Assembly: GCF_020616555.1 (NCBI RefSeq)
Contig: NZ_CP085173.1
Coordinates: 2,739,501-2,803,500, forward strand
DNA: 64,000 nt
Reading direction: 5' to 3'
Source: Streptomyces longhuiensis
GTDB taxonomy: Bacteria; Actinomycetota; Actinomycetes; Streptomycetales; Streptomycetaceae
Shown: piece after piece, positions 52,002 to 60,898 of the stretch
How positions within the stretch are numbered: the first letter of the stretch is position 1
Layout: each line of letters begins with the position of its first letter
Position numbers and translations under genes: made by a program
Notes under the pieces: model-generated
Told to the model about the DNA's origin: nothing
Database searches by the model: none
What the model saw: only the letters and a program-made list of their open reading frames with translations

Positions 52002-53342
52002 TCAGAGCCCTGTGTCGCGGCTCCTGAGGTCCTCCGCCGACTCGCGGCGCACCAGGAGCCTGGCCCGCCCGTCCGCCACGGCGACGACGGGCGGCCGTCC
52101 CGCCAGGTCGCATCCGGACGCCAGCGACAGGTGGTAGGCGCCCGCCACGGGCACGGCGAGGAGGTCCCCGGGCCGTACGTCGTCCGGCAACGGCACGTCC
52201 GGGGCGAGGATGTCGCCCGCCTCGCAGTGCCGGCCGACGACCGTGACGGGGCGCACGGCCGCCGTGGAGCGCCTGCCGACGAGGCGGGGTGCGCAGCGGA
52301 CGCCGTGGAGCGCGGGCCGAGGGTTGTCGCTCATGCCTCCGTCGACGGCGACGAAGACACGGGCGCCGGTGCGCTTCACGGCGAGCACCCGGTACAGGGC
52401 CACGCCCGCACGGGCGACGACCGCGCGGCCCGGCTCGACGGCGAGGCGCGGCACGGGCAGGTCCGACTGGGCGCAGGCGTCGGCGAGTTCGCGGCGCACG
52501 CGGCGGGCCAGCTCCGGCACGTCGAGCGGGTGCTCGCCGGGCCGGTGGGCGACCGCGTGACCGCCGCCGATGTCGAGCTCGGGCAGGGTGATCCCGTGCC
52601 GGTCGCGGACGCGGGCCATCAGGCCGACCAGGTGCCGCACGGCGACGACGTACGGCTTCACGGTGTCGATCTGCGAGCCGATGTGGCAGTGCAGTCCGGT
52701 CAGTTCGAGCCCCGGCTGCTCGACGAGGCGTGTCACGGCGTGCATCGCGGAGCCGTCGGCGATCGACAGGCCGAACTTCTGCTCGTCCGTCCCGGTGCGG
52801 ATCGCGGCGTGCCCGGCCCCGGCGACGCCCGGCACGACGCGCGCCATGACGCGCTGCCGGGTGCCCTGGGGGACGTACGCGGCGAGGCGGGCGATCTCGG
52901 AGGTCGAGTCGACGACGATGCGCCCCACGCCGTGACGCAGGGCCGCGCGCAGGTCCTCGGGGCTCTGGGCGTTGCCGTGGAAGACGATCCGCTCGGGCGG
53001 CAGGCCGGCGATGACGGCGAGTTCCAGCTCGCCCGCCGAGCACACGTCGAGCCCGAGGCCTTCCTCGTGGACCCAGTGGACCATCGCGCGGCACAGGAAC
53101 GCCTTGGCCGCGTAGAGGACGTCGGCGCCGGGGAAGGCGCTGCGGTAGGCGCGGCAGCGTTCGCGCACGTCCGTCTCGTCCAGTACGTAGACGGGTGTGC
53201 CGAACTGCTCTGCCACGTCGGGGAGTTCGACCCCGGAGACGGTCGGATCGCCGTGCGGCCCCCGGACGGTGGTGGCGGGCCAGACGGAGAGATCGTCGGG
53301 CGACTGCGGCGGGATGGCGGTGGCTACGGTCGTGACGGCCAT
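52002..53342 (-). CDS. diaminopimelate decarboxylase-like PLP enzyme (fold type III)
   Basis: A 446-residue alanine-racemase-fold decarboxylase. PLP Lys80 is in LYAAKAFLC; HCHIGSQI, the Gly-rich DIGGGHAV, EPGRAVV and the inter-subunit Cys in GRHCEAGDILAP are all present, as in LysA. One change stands out: the NPRPAL block reads NPRPALHG rather than ALYG, so a conserved Tyr is His. This makes a different amino acid substrate possible. A core lysA is expected elsewhere, near argS/hom/thrC, so this is a paralogue. ATG at 53342 lies 14 nt after a small conserved gene, with which it is likely cotranscribed. The 30-nt earlier frame upstream is not coding. Confidence 0.85.
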   Translation of the reverse strand: MAVTTVATAIPPQSPDDLSVWPATTVRGPHGDPTVSGVELPDVAEQFGTPVYVLDETDVRERCRAYRSAFPGADVLYAAKAFLCRAMVHWVHEEGLGLDVCSAGELELAVIAGLPPERIVFHGNAQSPEDLRAALRHGVGRIVVDSTSEIARLAAYVPQGTRQRVMARVVPGVAGAGHAAIRTGTDEQKFGLSIADGSAMHAVTRLVEQPGLELTGLHCHIGSQIDTVKPYVVAVRHLVGLMARVRDRHGITLPELDIGGGHAVAHRPGEHPLDVPELARRVRRELADACAQSDLPVPRLAVEPGRAVVARAGVALYRVLAVKRTGARVFVAVDGGMSDNPRPALHGVRCAPRLVGRRSTAAVRPVTVVGRHCEAGDILAPDVPLPDDVRPGDLLAVPVAGAYHLSLASGCDLAGRPPVVAVADGRARLLVRRESAEDLRSRDTGL

Positions 53343-53356
53343 GTGGACGGGCCCCT

Positions 53357-53659
53357 TCAGCCGCGGTGGCCGGCGGGCGCGGCCGCCGGACGCGGGTCGA
53401 CGGTGAGCTCGGTGACGCCCACCGGTCCCGTGAGGGCCCGCAGGGCGGGTTCGGCGAGCCTGATCCACGGCTGGCCGGGGCCGAGCACGGCGACGAGGAG
53501 GCGCTCGCTGGTGAAGCCGACGGCGGTGCGGCCGCCGCGCGCGGTGCGGAAGAGGCGGGTCGCGCAGGTCCCGGGTCCCGGCCGGACGGGGACGAACAGG
53601 GGTCCGGCCGGGGTGGGTTCGCAGGGCTCGGCGTCGTCGGCTTCGATGCGGTCGTTCAC
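53357..53659 (-). CDS. small conserved actinomycete protein (SAV_915-like)
   Basis: A 100-residue protein with the core LFVPVRPGPG, RLFRTARGGRTAVGFTSERLL, GPGQPWIRLAEPALRAL, GVTELTVDP. I recall this pattern from small Streptomyces proteins that NCBI calls the SAV_915 family, related to SseB-like folds; function unknown. GTG at 53659 follows CAGGAG. It sits 14 nt before the diaminopimelate-decarboxylase-like gene, so the two are one transcript. Confidence 0.78.
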   Translation of the reverse strand: MNDRIEADDAEPCEPTPAGPLFVPVRPGPGTCATRLFRTARGGRTAVGFTSERLLVAVLGPGQPWIRLAEPALRALTGPVGVTELTVDPRPAAAPAGHRG

Positions 53660-53818
53660 GGCTGCTCCTGGGTGGTGGCAGAAGAGTGCTGACGGAAGCG
53701 TGCTGACGAAAGAGTGCTTCGGCAGTGACGTTATGCCCGCCTGCCCCCACTCCGGCCCCGCCGATGACGCGCTGTTGACTCCTTCTCGGCACTCCTTGAC
53801 GCAAAGCGAACGCGGCAG

Positions 53819-54016
53819 ACGGGCAGCGAACGGGCGGCCACGGCGCCCCGAACGGGCATCGCCGTGCCCGCTTGCGCGCACCGCCCCAGGTCCGCGACGG
53901 GCACACGCCGGCGCGAACGGGCACAGACGGGCAGCATCGGAGCGGTAACGAACCTGGTCACGGCCGCGGGCCCGCTGTACAAATTTCCCAGAGTCACCGC
54001 ACGGGCCCGAACGGGC
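53819..54016 (+). repeat. eight phased same-strand ACGGGC motifs (putative operator array)
   Basis: ACGGGC occurs at 53819, 53830, 53852, 53897, 53917, 53927, 54001 and 54011, all on the plus strand, most in the context GAACGGGCA. Spacings are 11, 22, 45, 20, 10, 74 and 10 nt, close to whole helical turns. The array fills the 430-nt gap between the SAV_915-like gene and deoR, which otherwise shows no gene; a DeoR-type protein that binds tandem direct repeats is the natural candidate. Confidence 0.65.
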
Positions 54017-54089
54017 GGCGGAGCCGGACACCGGGCAGGCCCCCACGGCCCGGAACGCACAGCCAGGACCGCACAGAGAGGTGCACAGC

Positions 54090-54851
54090 ATGAGCGCGGA
54101 GGAACGCCAGCGGGAGATCGTGCGCGCCGCACGCCGCAGCGGCTCCGTCGACGTCACCGTGCTCGCGGCCGAACTCGGCGTCGCGAAGGAGACCGTGCGG
54201 CGCGACCTGCGGGCCCTGGAGGACCACGGCCTGGTGCGGCGCACGCACGGCGGCGCCTATCCCGTGGAGAGCGCCGGGTTCGAGACGACGCTCGCCTTCC
54301 GCACCACCATGCACGTCCCGGAGAAGCGCCGGATCGCCGCCGCGGCGGCCGAGCTGCTCGGGGACGCGGAGACCGTCTTCGTCGACGAGGGGTTCACGCC
54401 CCAGCTCATCGCCGAGGCCCTGCCGCGGGACCGGCCGCTCACCGTGGTCACCGCGTCGCTGGCCACGGCGGGCGCACTCGCCGAGGCGGAGAACACGACG
54501 GTGCTGCTGCTCGGCGGCAGGGTGCGGTCCGGCACGCTGGCCACGGTCGACCACTGGACGACGAAGATGCTCGCCGGGTTCGTGATCGACCTGGCGTTCA
54601 TCGGCGCCAACGGCATCTCGCGCGAGCACGGCCTGACCACGCCCGACCCCGCGGTCAGCGAGGTCAAGGCACAGGCCGTGCGGGCCTCCCGGCGCACGGT
54701 GTTCGCGGGTGTGCACACCAAGTTCGGGGCGGTCAGCTTCTGCCGGTTCGCGCCGGTCTCCTCGCTGGAGGCGATCGTGACCAGCACGCACCTGCCCGCG
54801 TCCGAGGCTCACCGCTATGCGCTGCAGGGGCCCCAGGTCATCCGCGTCTGA
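54090..54851 (+). CDS. DeoR/GlpR family transcriptional regulator
   Basis: A 253-residue sugar-operon repressor. The N-terminal helix-turn-helix (about 5-57) has DVTVLAAELGVAKETVRRDLRALEDHGLVRRTHGGA, and the C-terminal DeoR sensor domain has VFVDEGFTPQLIAEAL, LLLGGRVRSGTLATV and DLAFIGANGIS, a sugar-phosphate binding isomerase-like fold. ATG at 54090 follows AGAGAGG; GTG at 54081 would have none. It precedes the sugar-alcohol ABC operon by 86 nt and is likely its regulator, through the ACGGGC array upstream. Confidence 0.93.
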   Translation: MSAEERQREIVRAARRSGSVDVTVLAAELGVAKETVRRDLRALEDHGLVRRTHGGAYPVESAGFETTLAFRTTMHVPEKRRIAAAAAELLGDAETVFVDEGFTPQLIAEALPRDRPLTVVTASLATAGALAEAENTTVLLLGGRVRSGTLATVDHWTTKMLAGFVIDLAFIGANGISREHGLTTPDPAVSEVKAQAVRASRRTVFAGVHTKFGAVSFCRFAPVSSLEAIVTSTHLPASEAHRYALQGPQVIRV

Positions 54852-54937
54852 CACCCCTGCCTGCGTACGCCGACGGGTTCCGCACATCCCGGCGTACACC
54901 TTTTCTCCCTATTTGCCACATACGTTCAGGAGCATTC

Positions 54938-56308
54938 ATGCGAACCCAGAGCCGACGGAGGCCGCGCGCGCTGTGCGCCGCGGCCGCCGCAGGGACGCTG
55001 CTCGCCCCGCTGCTCTCCGGCTGCTGGGCCGGTGCCGGCGGGACCGGCTCGGGCGGTGACTCCATCAACGTCCTGATGGTGAACAACCCGCAGATGACCG
55101 AGCTGCAGAAGCTGACCGCCGCGCACTTCACCAAGGAGACCGGCATCAAGGTGAACTTCACCGTCCTGCCGGAGAACGACGTCCGCGACAAGATCAGCCA
55201 GGACTTCGCCAACCAGGCGGGCCAGTACGACGTCGCGACGCTGAGCAACTACGAGATCCCCATCTACGCCCGCAACGGCTGGCTGCACGAGCTGGGTTCG
55301 TACGCGCGCAAGGACACCGCGTACGACGAGCGGGACATCCTCAAGCCGATGCGCGAGTCGCTCACCGGGGACGACGGAAAGCTCTACGGCCAGCCGTTCT
55401 ACGGCGAGTCCTCCTTCCTCATGTACCGCAAGGACGTCTTCGCGAAGAAGGGCCTGCGCATGCCCGCGCATCCCACCTGGCGGCAGGTCGCCGACCTCGC
55501 CGCGAAAGCGGACGGCGCCGAGCCCGGCATGAAGGGCATCTGCCTGCGCGGTCTGCCCGGCTGGGGTGAGCTCATGGCGCCGCTGACGACGGTGGTGAAC
55601 ACCTTCGGGGGCACCTGGTTCGACAAGAACTGGAAGGCGCGGCTCACCTCGCCCGGATTCGAGAAGGCGACCCGCTTCTACGTGGACCTCGTCCGCGAGC
55701 ACGGCGAGTCCGGAGCGGCCCAGTCCGGCTACGCGGAGTGCCTCAACAACCTCACCCAGGGCAAGACCGCCATGTGGTACGACGCCACGGCCGCCGCCGG
55801 TTCGCTCGAATCGGCGAAGTCCCCGGTCAAGGGCAAGATCGGCTACGTACCCGCGCCGGTCGAGAAGACGGAGAGCTCGGGCTGGCTCTACACCTGGGCC
55901 TGGGGCGTGCAGAACGCCTCACGCAACCCCGACAAGGCGTGGAAGTTCGTCTCCTGGGCGTCGGGCAAGGGCTACGAGAACCTGGTCGGCAAGGAGATCG
56001 GCTGGTCGAACGTGCCGGCGGGCAAGCGCGCCTCGACGTACACCAACCCGGAGTACCGCAAGGAGGCCGGCGCCTTCCAGGACGTCACGCGCGCGGCCAT
56101 CGAAGGGGCCCGCCCCCGCGACCCGGGCGTCCAGCCGCGGCCCGCGCCCGGCATCCAGTTCGTCGGCATCCCCGAGTTCACCGATCTCGGCACCAAGGTC
56201 TCGCAGGAGATCAGCGCGGCCATCGCCGGACGCCAGTCGGTCGACACGGCCCTGAGGAAGTCCCAGAAGCTCGCCGACGAGATCGCGAAGGAGTACGAGG
56301 GACGATGA
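54938..56308 (+). CDS. ABC transporter sugar/polyol-binding lipoprotein
   Basis: A 456-residue extracellular solute-binding protein family 1 lipoprotein. The lipobox LLSG-C puts the lipidated Cys at residue 29 (APLLSGCWAG). The mature part is the two-lobed maltose-binding-like fold; FYGESSFLMYRKDVFAKKG, GLPGWGELMAPLTTVVNTFGG and GWLYTWAWGVQNASRNPDKAW resemble polyol-binding SmoE/MtlE proteins. ATG at 54938 follows AGGAG. It is coupled to two permeases and a polyol-type dehydrogenase, so a sugar alcohol (mannitol, sorbitol or arabitol) is likely. Confidence 0.92.
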   Translation: MRTQSRRRPRALCAAAAAGTLLAPLLSGCWAGAGGTGSGGDSINVLMVNNPQMTELQKLTAAHFTKETGIKVNFTVLPENDVRDKISQDFANQAGQYDVATLSNYEIPIYARNGWLHELGSYARKDTAYDERDILKPMRESLTGDDGKLYGQPFYGESSFLMYRKDVFAKKGLRMPAHPTWRQVADLAAKADGAEPGMKGICLRGLPGWGELMAPLTTVVNTFGGTWFDKNWKARLTSPGFEKATRFYVDLVREHGESGAAQSGYAECLNNLTQGKTAMWYDATAAAGSLESAKSPVKGKIGYVPAPVEKTESSGWLYTWAWGVQNASRNPDKAWKFVSWASGKGYENLVGKEIGWSNVPAGKRASTYTNPEYRKEAGAFQDVTRAAIEGARPRDPGVQPRPAPGIQFVGIPEFTDLGTKVSQEISAAIAGRQSVDTALRKSQKLADEIAKEYEGR

Positions 56309-57240
56309 CCGCGACCACGACCGTTCCCGTCGCCCACGCGCGCGTGGGCACCGCCAAGTCCCCCGGCCGGCTGCGCGCCTGGGCCACCAGGGCCCCGCTC
56401 CTGCCCGCCCTCGTCTTCATGATCGTGGTGACCCAGCTGCCCTTCGTGGCGACGCTGGTGATCTCGTTCTTCGACTGGAACGCCCTGTATCCGGACGCCC
56501 GCCGCTTCACCTGGTTCGCCAACTACGGCGAGGTGCTCACCGACCCGGACCTGCGCAAGTCCGTCCTGACGACGATCCTGCTGACCGCGACGGTCGTCGT
56601 CGTGAGCCTGGTCGTCGGACTCGGCCTCGCGCTGCTCCTCGACCGGAAGTTCCGCGGCCGCGGCCTCGTGCGCACCCTCCTCATCGCACCGTTCCTGCTG
56701 GTCCCCGTCGCCGCCGCGCTGCTGTGGAAGCACGTCCTGTACAACCCCGAGTACGGGCTGCTCAACGGCCTGCTGCACTATGTCGGCGGCCCCCAGCCCG
56801 ACTGGATCTCCAACACCCCGCTGCTCGCCGTCGAGACGGCCCTGGTGTGGCAGTGGACTCCGTTCATGATGCTGATCCTGCTCGCGGGCCTGCAGTCGCG
56901 CTCCCCCGAACTCATCGAGGCGGCCCGGATGGACGGCGCGGGCAACTGGCAGGTCTTCCGGTATCTGACGCTGCCCCACCTGCGCCGCTACCTCGAACTG
57001 GGCGCCCTGCTCGGCTCGGTGTACATCGTGCAGAACTTCGACGCCGTCTTCACGATCACCTCGGGCGGCCTCGGCACGGCCAACCTGCCGTACACCGTCT
57101 ACCAGAGCTTCTACCAGGCCCACGAGAACGGCCTCGCGTCGGCCGCCGGCGTCCTGGTCGTCATCGGCTCGATCATCATCGCGACGTTCGCGCTGCGCGT
57201 GGTGTCGTCGCTGTTCCGCGAGGAGGCGTCCCGCGCATGA
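56305..57240 (+). CDS. ABC transporter permease (MalF-like)
   Basis: A 311-residue membrane permease with six helices and the EAA loop EAARMDGAGNWQVFRYLTLPHL that docks the ATPase. ATG overlaps the binding-protein stop (ATGA). It forms the heterodimeric channel with the next gene. Confidence 0.94.
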   Translation: MTATTTVPVAHARVGTAKSPGRLRAWATRAPLLPALVFMIVVTQLPFVATLVISFFDWNALYPDARRFTWFANYGEVLTDPDLRKSVLTTILLTATVVVVSLVVGLGLALLLDRKFRGRGLVRTLLIAPFLLVPVAAALLWKHVLYNPEYGLLNGLLHYVGGPQPDWISNTPLLAVETALVWQWTPFMMLILLAGLQSRSPELIEAARMDGAGNWQVFRYLTLPHLRRYLELGALLGSVYIVQNFDAVFTITSGGLGTANLPYTVYQSFYQAHENGLASAAGVLVVIGSIIIATFALRVVSSLFREEASRA

Positions 57241-58067
57241 ATCTCCGCGTACCGCGTGTGAAAGGGCTCGGGCTCGTCGCCTGGCTCGCCGGCATCCTGT
57301 TCTTCCTGCCCATCGCCTGGATGGTGCTGACGTCCTTCCACTCCGAGGAGAGCGCCGCCACCAACCCGCCTTCGTTCGCGGCGTCCCTCACCCTCGACGG
57401 CTACCGCGACTTCTTCGGCACGGCGGGCGGCGCGAGCCCGTGGCCCGCGCTCGTCAACTCGACGGTGGCGTCGCTCGCCTCGACACTGTTCGTGCTGGTC
57501 CTGGCCCTGCCTGCCGCGTACGCGCTGTCGATCCGGCCCGTGCGGAAGTGGACCGACGTCCTGTTCTTCTTCCTGTCGACGAAGATGCTCCCCGTCGTGG
57601 CGGGCCTCCTGCCGATCTACCTGTTCGCCAAGAACGCCGGGATGCTCGACAACATCTGGCTCCTGGTCATCCTCTACACGTCGATGAACCTGCCGATCGC
57701 GGTGTGGATGATGCAGTCGTTCCTCGCCGAGGTGCCGATCGCGGTCATCGAGGCCGCACGGATCGACGGAGCGCGCCTGCCGACCCTCCTCGCGCGCGTG
57801 GTGGCGCCCATCGCCATGCCGGGCATCGCCGCGACGGCGCTGATCTGCTTCATCTTCAGCTGGAACGAACTCCTCTTCGCGCGCGTGCTCAGCGGTGTCG
57901 TCGCCCAGACCGCGCCCGTCTTCCTGACCGGCTTCATCACGAGCCAGGGCCTGTTCCTGGCGAAGGTGTGCGCCGCGTCCCTCGTGATCTCCCTGCCGGT
58001 ACTCGCCGCGGGATTCGCCGCCCAGGACAAACTGGTCCAGGGCCTGTCGTTGGGAGCTGTCAAATGA
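57237..58067 (+). CDS. ABC transporter permease (MalG-like)
   Basis: A 276-residue six-helix permease with EAA loop EAARIDGARLPTLLARVVAPIAMPG. ATGA overlap with the first permease. No ATPase gene follows; in Streptomyces the shared ATPase MsiK usually energises such importers, an inference here. Confidence 0.94.
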   Translation: MNLRVPRVKGLGLVAWLAGILFFLPIAWMVLTSFHSEESAATNPPSFAASLTLDGYRDFFGTAGGASPWPALVNSTVASLASTLFVLVLALPAAYALSIRPVRKWTDVLFFFLSTKMLPVVAGLLPIYLFAKNAGMLDNIWLLVILYTSMNLPIAVWMMQSFLAEVPIAVIEAARIDGARLPTLLARVVAPIAMPGIAATALICFIFSWNELLFARVLSGVVAQTAPVFLTGFITSQGLFLAKVCAASLVISLPVLAAGFAAQDKLVQGLSLGAVK

Positions 58068-59053
58068 AGGCCGCCGTCATCGAGTCCGTCGGCAAGGCAG
58101 TGGTCACGGAGGTCCCCGACCCCACGCCAGGACCGCGCGATGTCGTCGTGGAGGTCGCGGCGTGCGGGCTGTGCGGCACCGACCTGCACATCCTCCAGGG
58201 CGAGTTCGCGCCGACCCTGCCGGTGGTGCCCGGTCATGAGTTCGCGGGCGTGGTCGTCGGCCTCGGGCGTGACGTGCGCGAGGTGTCGGTCGGCGACCGC
58301 GTCGCCGTCGACCCGTCGCTGTACTGCTACGAGTGCCGGTACTGCCGCTCGGGCCACAACAACCTCTGCGAGCGGTGGGCCGCGATCGGCGTCACCACCG
58401 CGGGCGGCGCCGCCCGGTACGCCGTCGCGCCCGTGGCCAACTGCGTACGCCTCCCCGACCACGTCCGCACCGAGGACGCGGCCCTCATCGAGCCCCTGTC
58501 GTGCGCCGTACGAGGCTACGACGTGCTGAACTCGCGCCTCGGCTCCCATGTGCTGATCTACGGCTCCGGGACGATGGGCCTGATGATGCTGGAGCTCGCC
58601 AAGCGGACCGGCGCCGCGAGCGTCGACGTCGTGGACCTGAACGCGGACCGGCTCGCCACCGCCCGCAAGCTGGGCGTCTCGGGGTCCGGGGCGAACGCGG
58701 ACGAGCTCGACCGGCCACAGGGCTGGGACGTCGTCATCGACGCGACGGGCAACGCGGGCGCGATCCAGGACGGTCTCGAGCGGGTCGCGAAGGCGGGGAC
58801 GTTTCTCCAGTTCGGCGTCGCGGACTACGCCACGCGCGTGTCCATCGACCCGTACCGGATCTACAACCAGGAGATCACCATCACCGGCTCGATGGCCGTC
58901 CTGCACAGCTACGAGCGGGCCGCCGAGCTGTTCGCGGGCGGTGTCCTCGACCCGGACGTGTTCATCAGCGACCGGCTGCCCCTCGACGCGTATCCGCAGG
59001 CGCTCGACCAGTTCGCGTCCGGGGTGGGGCGCAAGATCGTGGTGGTGCCGTGA
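58064..59053 (+). CDS. zinc-dependent polyol dehydrogenase (sorbitol/L-iditol dehydrogenase-like)
   Basis: A 329-residue medium-chain dehydrogenase. The catalytic zinc ligands are Cys37 (GLCGTD) and His58/Glu59 (PGHEF); structural zinc Cys are 88, 91, 94 and 102 in CYECRYCRSGHNNLCE. The NAD fold follows with VLIYGSGTMGLMMLELAKRTG and VDVVDLNADRL. ATGA overlap with the permease gene ties it to the importer, so it probably oxidises the imported polyol to a ketose. A closing TGA at 59053 ends the operon; TerD follows on the same strand. Confidence 0.9.
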   Translation: MKAAVIESVGKAVVTEVPDPTPGPRDVVVEVAACGLCGTDLHILQGEFAPTLPVVPGHEFAGVVVGLGRDVREVSVGDRVAVDPSLYCYECRYCRSGHNNLCERWAAIGVTTAGGAARYAVAPVANCVRLPDHVRTEDAALIEPLSCAVRGYDVLNSRLGSHVLIYGSGTMGLMMLELAKRTGAASVDVVDLNADRLATARKLGVSGSGANADELDRPQGWDVVIDATGNAGAIQDGLERVAKAGTFLQFGVADYATRVSIDPYRIYNQEITITGSMAVLHSYERAAELFAGGVLDPDVFISDRLPLDAYPQALDQFASGVGRKIVVVP

Positions 59054-59117
59054 GCCATCGGTGGGAAGTCATCGGCAGGTAAGGGAACGGCAAAGCCGCA
59101 TCGCTCGTTACCCCGGC

Positions 59118-60344
59118 ATGACCGCTATGACCCCCGGCTCGAACATCCCGCTGTCCACCGCCCGCGTGGCGGTGGACGTCGCCGCCCCGGTGCGGCTCGA
59201 CGTCTCGGGCCTGCTGCTCACCGCCGACGGCAAGGTGCGTTCCGACGACGACTTCATCTTCTACAACCAGCCCTCGGGCCCGGGCGTGACCTACCGCTCG
59301 GGCGGCGGCACGGCACCGGACGCGATCGTGGTGGACACGGCCGCCGTGCCGCCGGGCATCGAGAAGATCGTCGTCACCGCGAGCCCGGACGCGGCCGGCC
59401 AGACCTTCCAGGGCATCGAGCCCACGGCCACCATCAGGGGTGTCGACGACGGCTCCGTGCTCGCCACGTTCACGCCGCCGCAGCTCGGCACCGAGACGGC
59501 CCTCGTGGTCGTCGAGATCTACCTGCGCAACGGCGCGTGGAAGGTGCGCGCGGTGGGCCAGGGCTATGCCAACGGCCTGGCGGGCATCGCCACGGACTTC
59601 GGCGTGAGCGTCGAGGAGCCCGCGGCCCCCGCGCCGGTACAGCCCGCACAGCCCGTGCAGGCGATGCCCGCGCCGACGACTCCCCCGGTCGACCCGCGCG
59701 TGGCGCCGCCCGCGCCGGCCCCCGCGGTTCCGGCCGCCGCGCCCGCGGCCCCCGCTCCGGGCGCCGGGAAGATCAATCTGGACAAGGGGCGCGTCAGCCT
59801 CCAGAAGAACCAGACGGTGTCCCTCGTCAAGGGCGGGCAGCCGCTGCTCTCGCAGGTCAAGATGGGCCTCGGCTGGGAGCCCGCGTTCCGCGGCAAGGAC
59901 ATCGACCTGGACGCGTCGGTCATCGCCTTCGGCCCTCAGCGCAACCACGTGGACAGCTGCTACTTCGGCAAGCTCTCGATCGTGAACGGTGCGATCAAGC
60001 ACTCCGGCGACAACCTCACGGGCGAGGGCGGCGGGGACGACGAGGTGATCGTCGTCGACCTGGGCCGGCTCCCGCAGGACGTGACGGGCCTGGTGTTCAC
60101 GGTGAACTCGTTCTCGGGCCAGAAGTTCACCGAGGTCGCCAAGGCGTACTGCCGCCTCATCGACGCGGCGACGGGCGAGGAGCTGGTCCGCTTCGACCTG
60201 ACGAACGCGGAGGCGCAGACGGGCGTGATGATGGCGAAGCTGATCCGCCAGTTCTCCGGCGAGTGGGACATGACGGCCATGGGCGACTTCGTGAAGTCGC
60301 GGACGGTCCGCGGCATGGTCAAGCCGGCGGCACAGGCACTCTGA
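59118..60344 (+). CDS. TerD family stress protein with two TerD-like domains
   Basis: A 408-residue protein. Residues 1-172 form one TerD-like domain (MTPGSNIPL, SGLLLTADGKVRSDDDFIFYNQPSGPGVTY split at the hydrophobic core) with the calcium-binding DDDFIFYNQ. A Pro/Ala-rich linker covers about 174-218, and a second TerD domain (GLGWEPAFRGKDIDLDASVIAFG..., CYFGKLSIVNGAIKHSGDNLTGEGGGDDE) follows, also with calcium-type Asp residues. TerD proteins bind calcium and belong to tellurite and general stress systems. No convincing ribosome site precedes ATG 59118; a second ATG lies three codons on. A 9-bp hairpin follows the gene. Confidence 0.9.
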   Translation: MTAMTPGSNIPLSTARVAVDVAAPVRLDVSGLLLTADGKVRSDDDFIFYNQPSGPGVTYRSGGGTAPDAIVVDTAAVPPGIEKIVVTASPDAAGQTFQGIEPTATIRGVDDGSVLATFTPPQLGTETALVVVEIYLRNGAWKVRAVGQGYANGLAGIATDFGVSVEEPAAPAPVQPAQPVQAMPAPTTPPVDPRVAPPAPAPAVPAAAPAAPAPGAGKINLDKGRVSLQKNQTVSLVKGGQPLLSQVKMGLGWEPAFRGKDIDLDASVIAFGPQRNHVDSCYFGKLSIVNGAIKHSGDNLTGEGGGDDEVIVVDLGRLPQDVTGLVFTVNSFSGQKFTEVAKAYCRLIDAATGEELVRFDLTNAEAQTGVMMAKLIRQFSGEWDMTAMGDFVKSRTVRGMVKPAAQAL

Positions 60345-60382
60345 GAACGGGCCTGCGGCACGGGCTCCCCGAGGACGACGGT

Positions 60383-60404
60383 CCCTCGCTCATGCGAGCG
60401 AGGG
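60383..60404 (+). terminator. hairpin after terD
   Basis: CCCTCGCTC (60383-60391), loop ATGC, GAGCGAGGG (60396-60404): a perfect 9-bp stem 38 nt after the stop codon. Confidence 0.75.
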
Positions 60405-60454
60405 GTTGCCGCCGGGATCCGGGGCGTCACGAGGGGTGACGGGCGGACACGACA

Positions 60455-60496
60455 GAGGCGGCCGGCGACACGGGCACCCGTGCTGCCGACCGCCTC
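60455..60496. terminator. 20-bp imperfect hairpin between convergent genes
   Basis: A long stem (60455-60474 with 60477-60496, three mismatches, 2-nt tip) lies between terD and the small minus-strand gene; a likely bidirectional terminator. Confidence 0.65.
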
Positions 60497-60567
60497 ATGG
60501 CGTCAGCCTCCGAAGCCGTGGACACGACCCCCGAATCCAGGGCGCCGGTTCCGAAGCGTCGGATACG

Positions 60568-60795
60568 TCAGAGCTTGGACAGCTTGGAGAACGGGCTCAG
60601 GAATCGGCCCTGCTGCCCGGCGAAGTCGATGAGCACGGCTTCGTCGCCCTCGACCCCGATGATCCTGCCGAGGCCGTACTGATCATGGGAAACGCGGTCG
60701 CCCACGGCGAACTGCTCGACCGGCGGAGCGGGCTTTGCCGGAACGTTGAAGGGGCTGCCCGGAAGGTGGCGGCGCGTACTGGGGGGCCTTGTCAT
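60568..60795 (-). CDS. small protein with CarD/Tudor-like core
   Basis: A 75-residue protein. The last 50 residues (FAVGDRVSHDQYGLGRIIG, VEGDEAVLIDFAGQQGRFLSPFSKL) resemble the SH3-like/Tudor domain of CarD and of UvrD/PcrA C-termini, which bind RNA polymerase. The N-terminal 28 residues are Pro/Arg-rich and probably disordered. Not long enough for full CarD (no DNA-binding helices). The function is unknown; an RNA-polymerase-binding role is a guess. ATG at 60795 has weak ribosome-site evidence. Confidence 0.72.
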   Translation of the reverse strand: MTRPPSTRRHLPGSPFNVPAKPAPPVEQFAVGDRVSHDQYGLGRIIGVEGDEAVLIDFAGQQGRFLSPFSKLSKL

Positions 60796-60898
60796 TCAAC
60801 GAGTATGCGCCCCGCGCACCCACGGACACCACGCCTGTGTCCTCACACTTCGGTGACGATGTCCGTGAAACACCCCTCGCGACCTGCGCTCACCTGCG

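Noticed and set aside
53731..54132. Minus-strand frame in the 430-nt gap before deoR
   Set aside because: It runs through the phased ACGGGC repeats, has no ribosome site and no protein-like composition.
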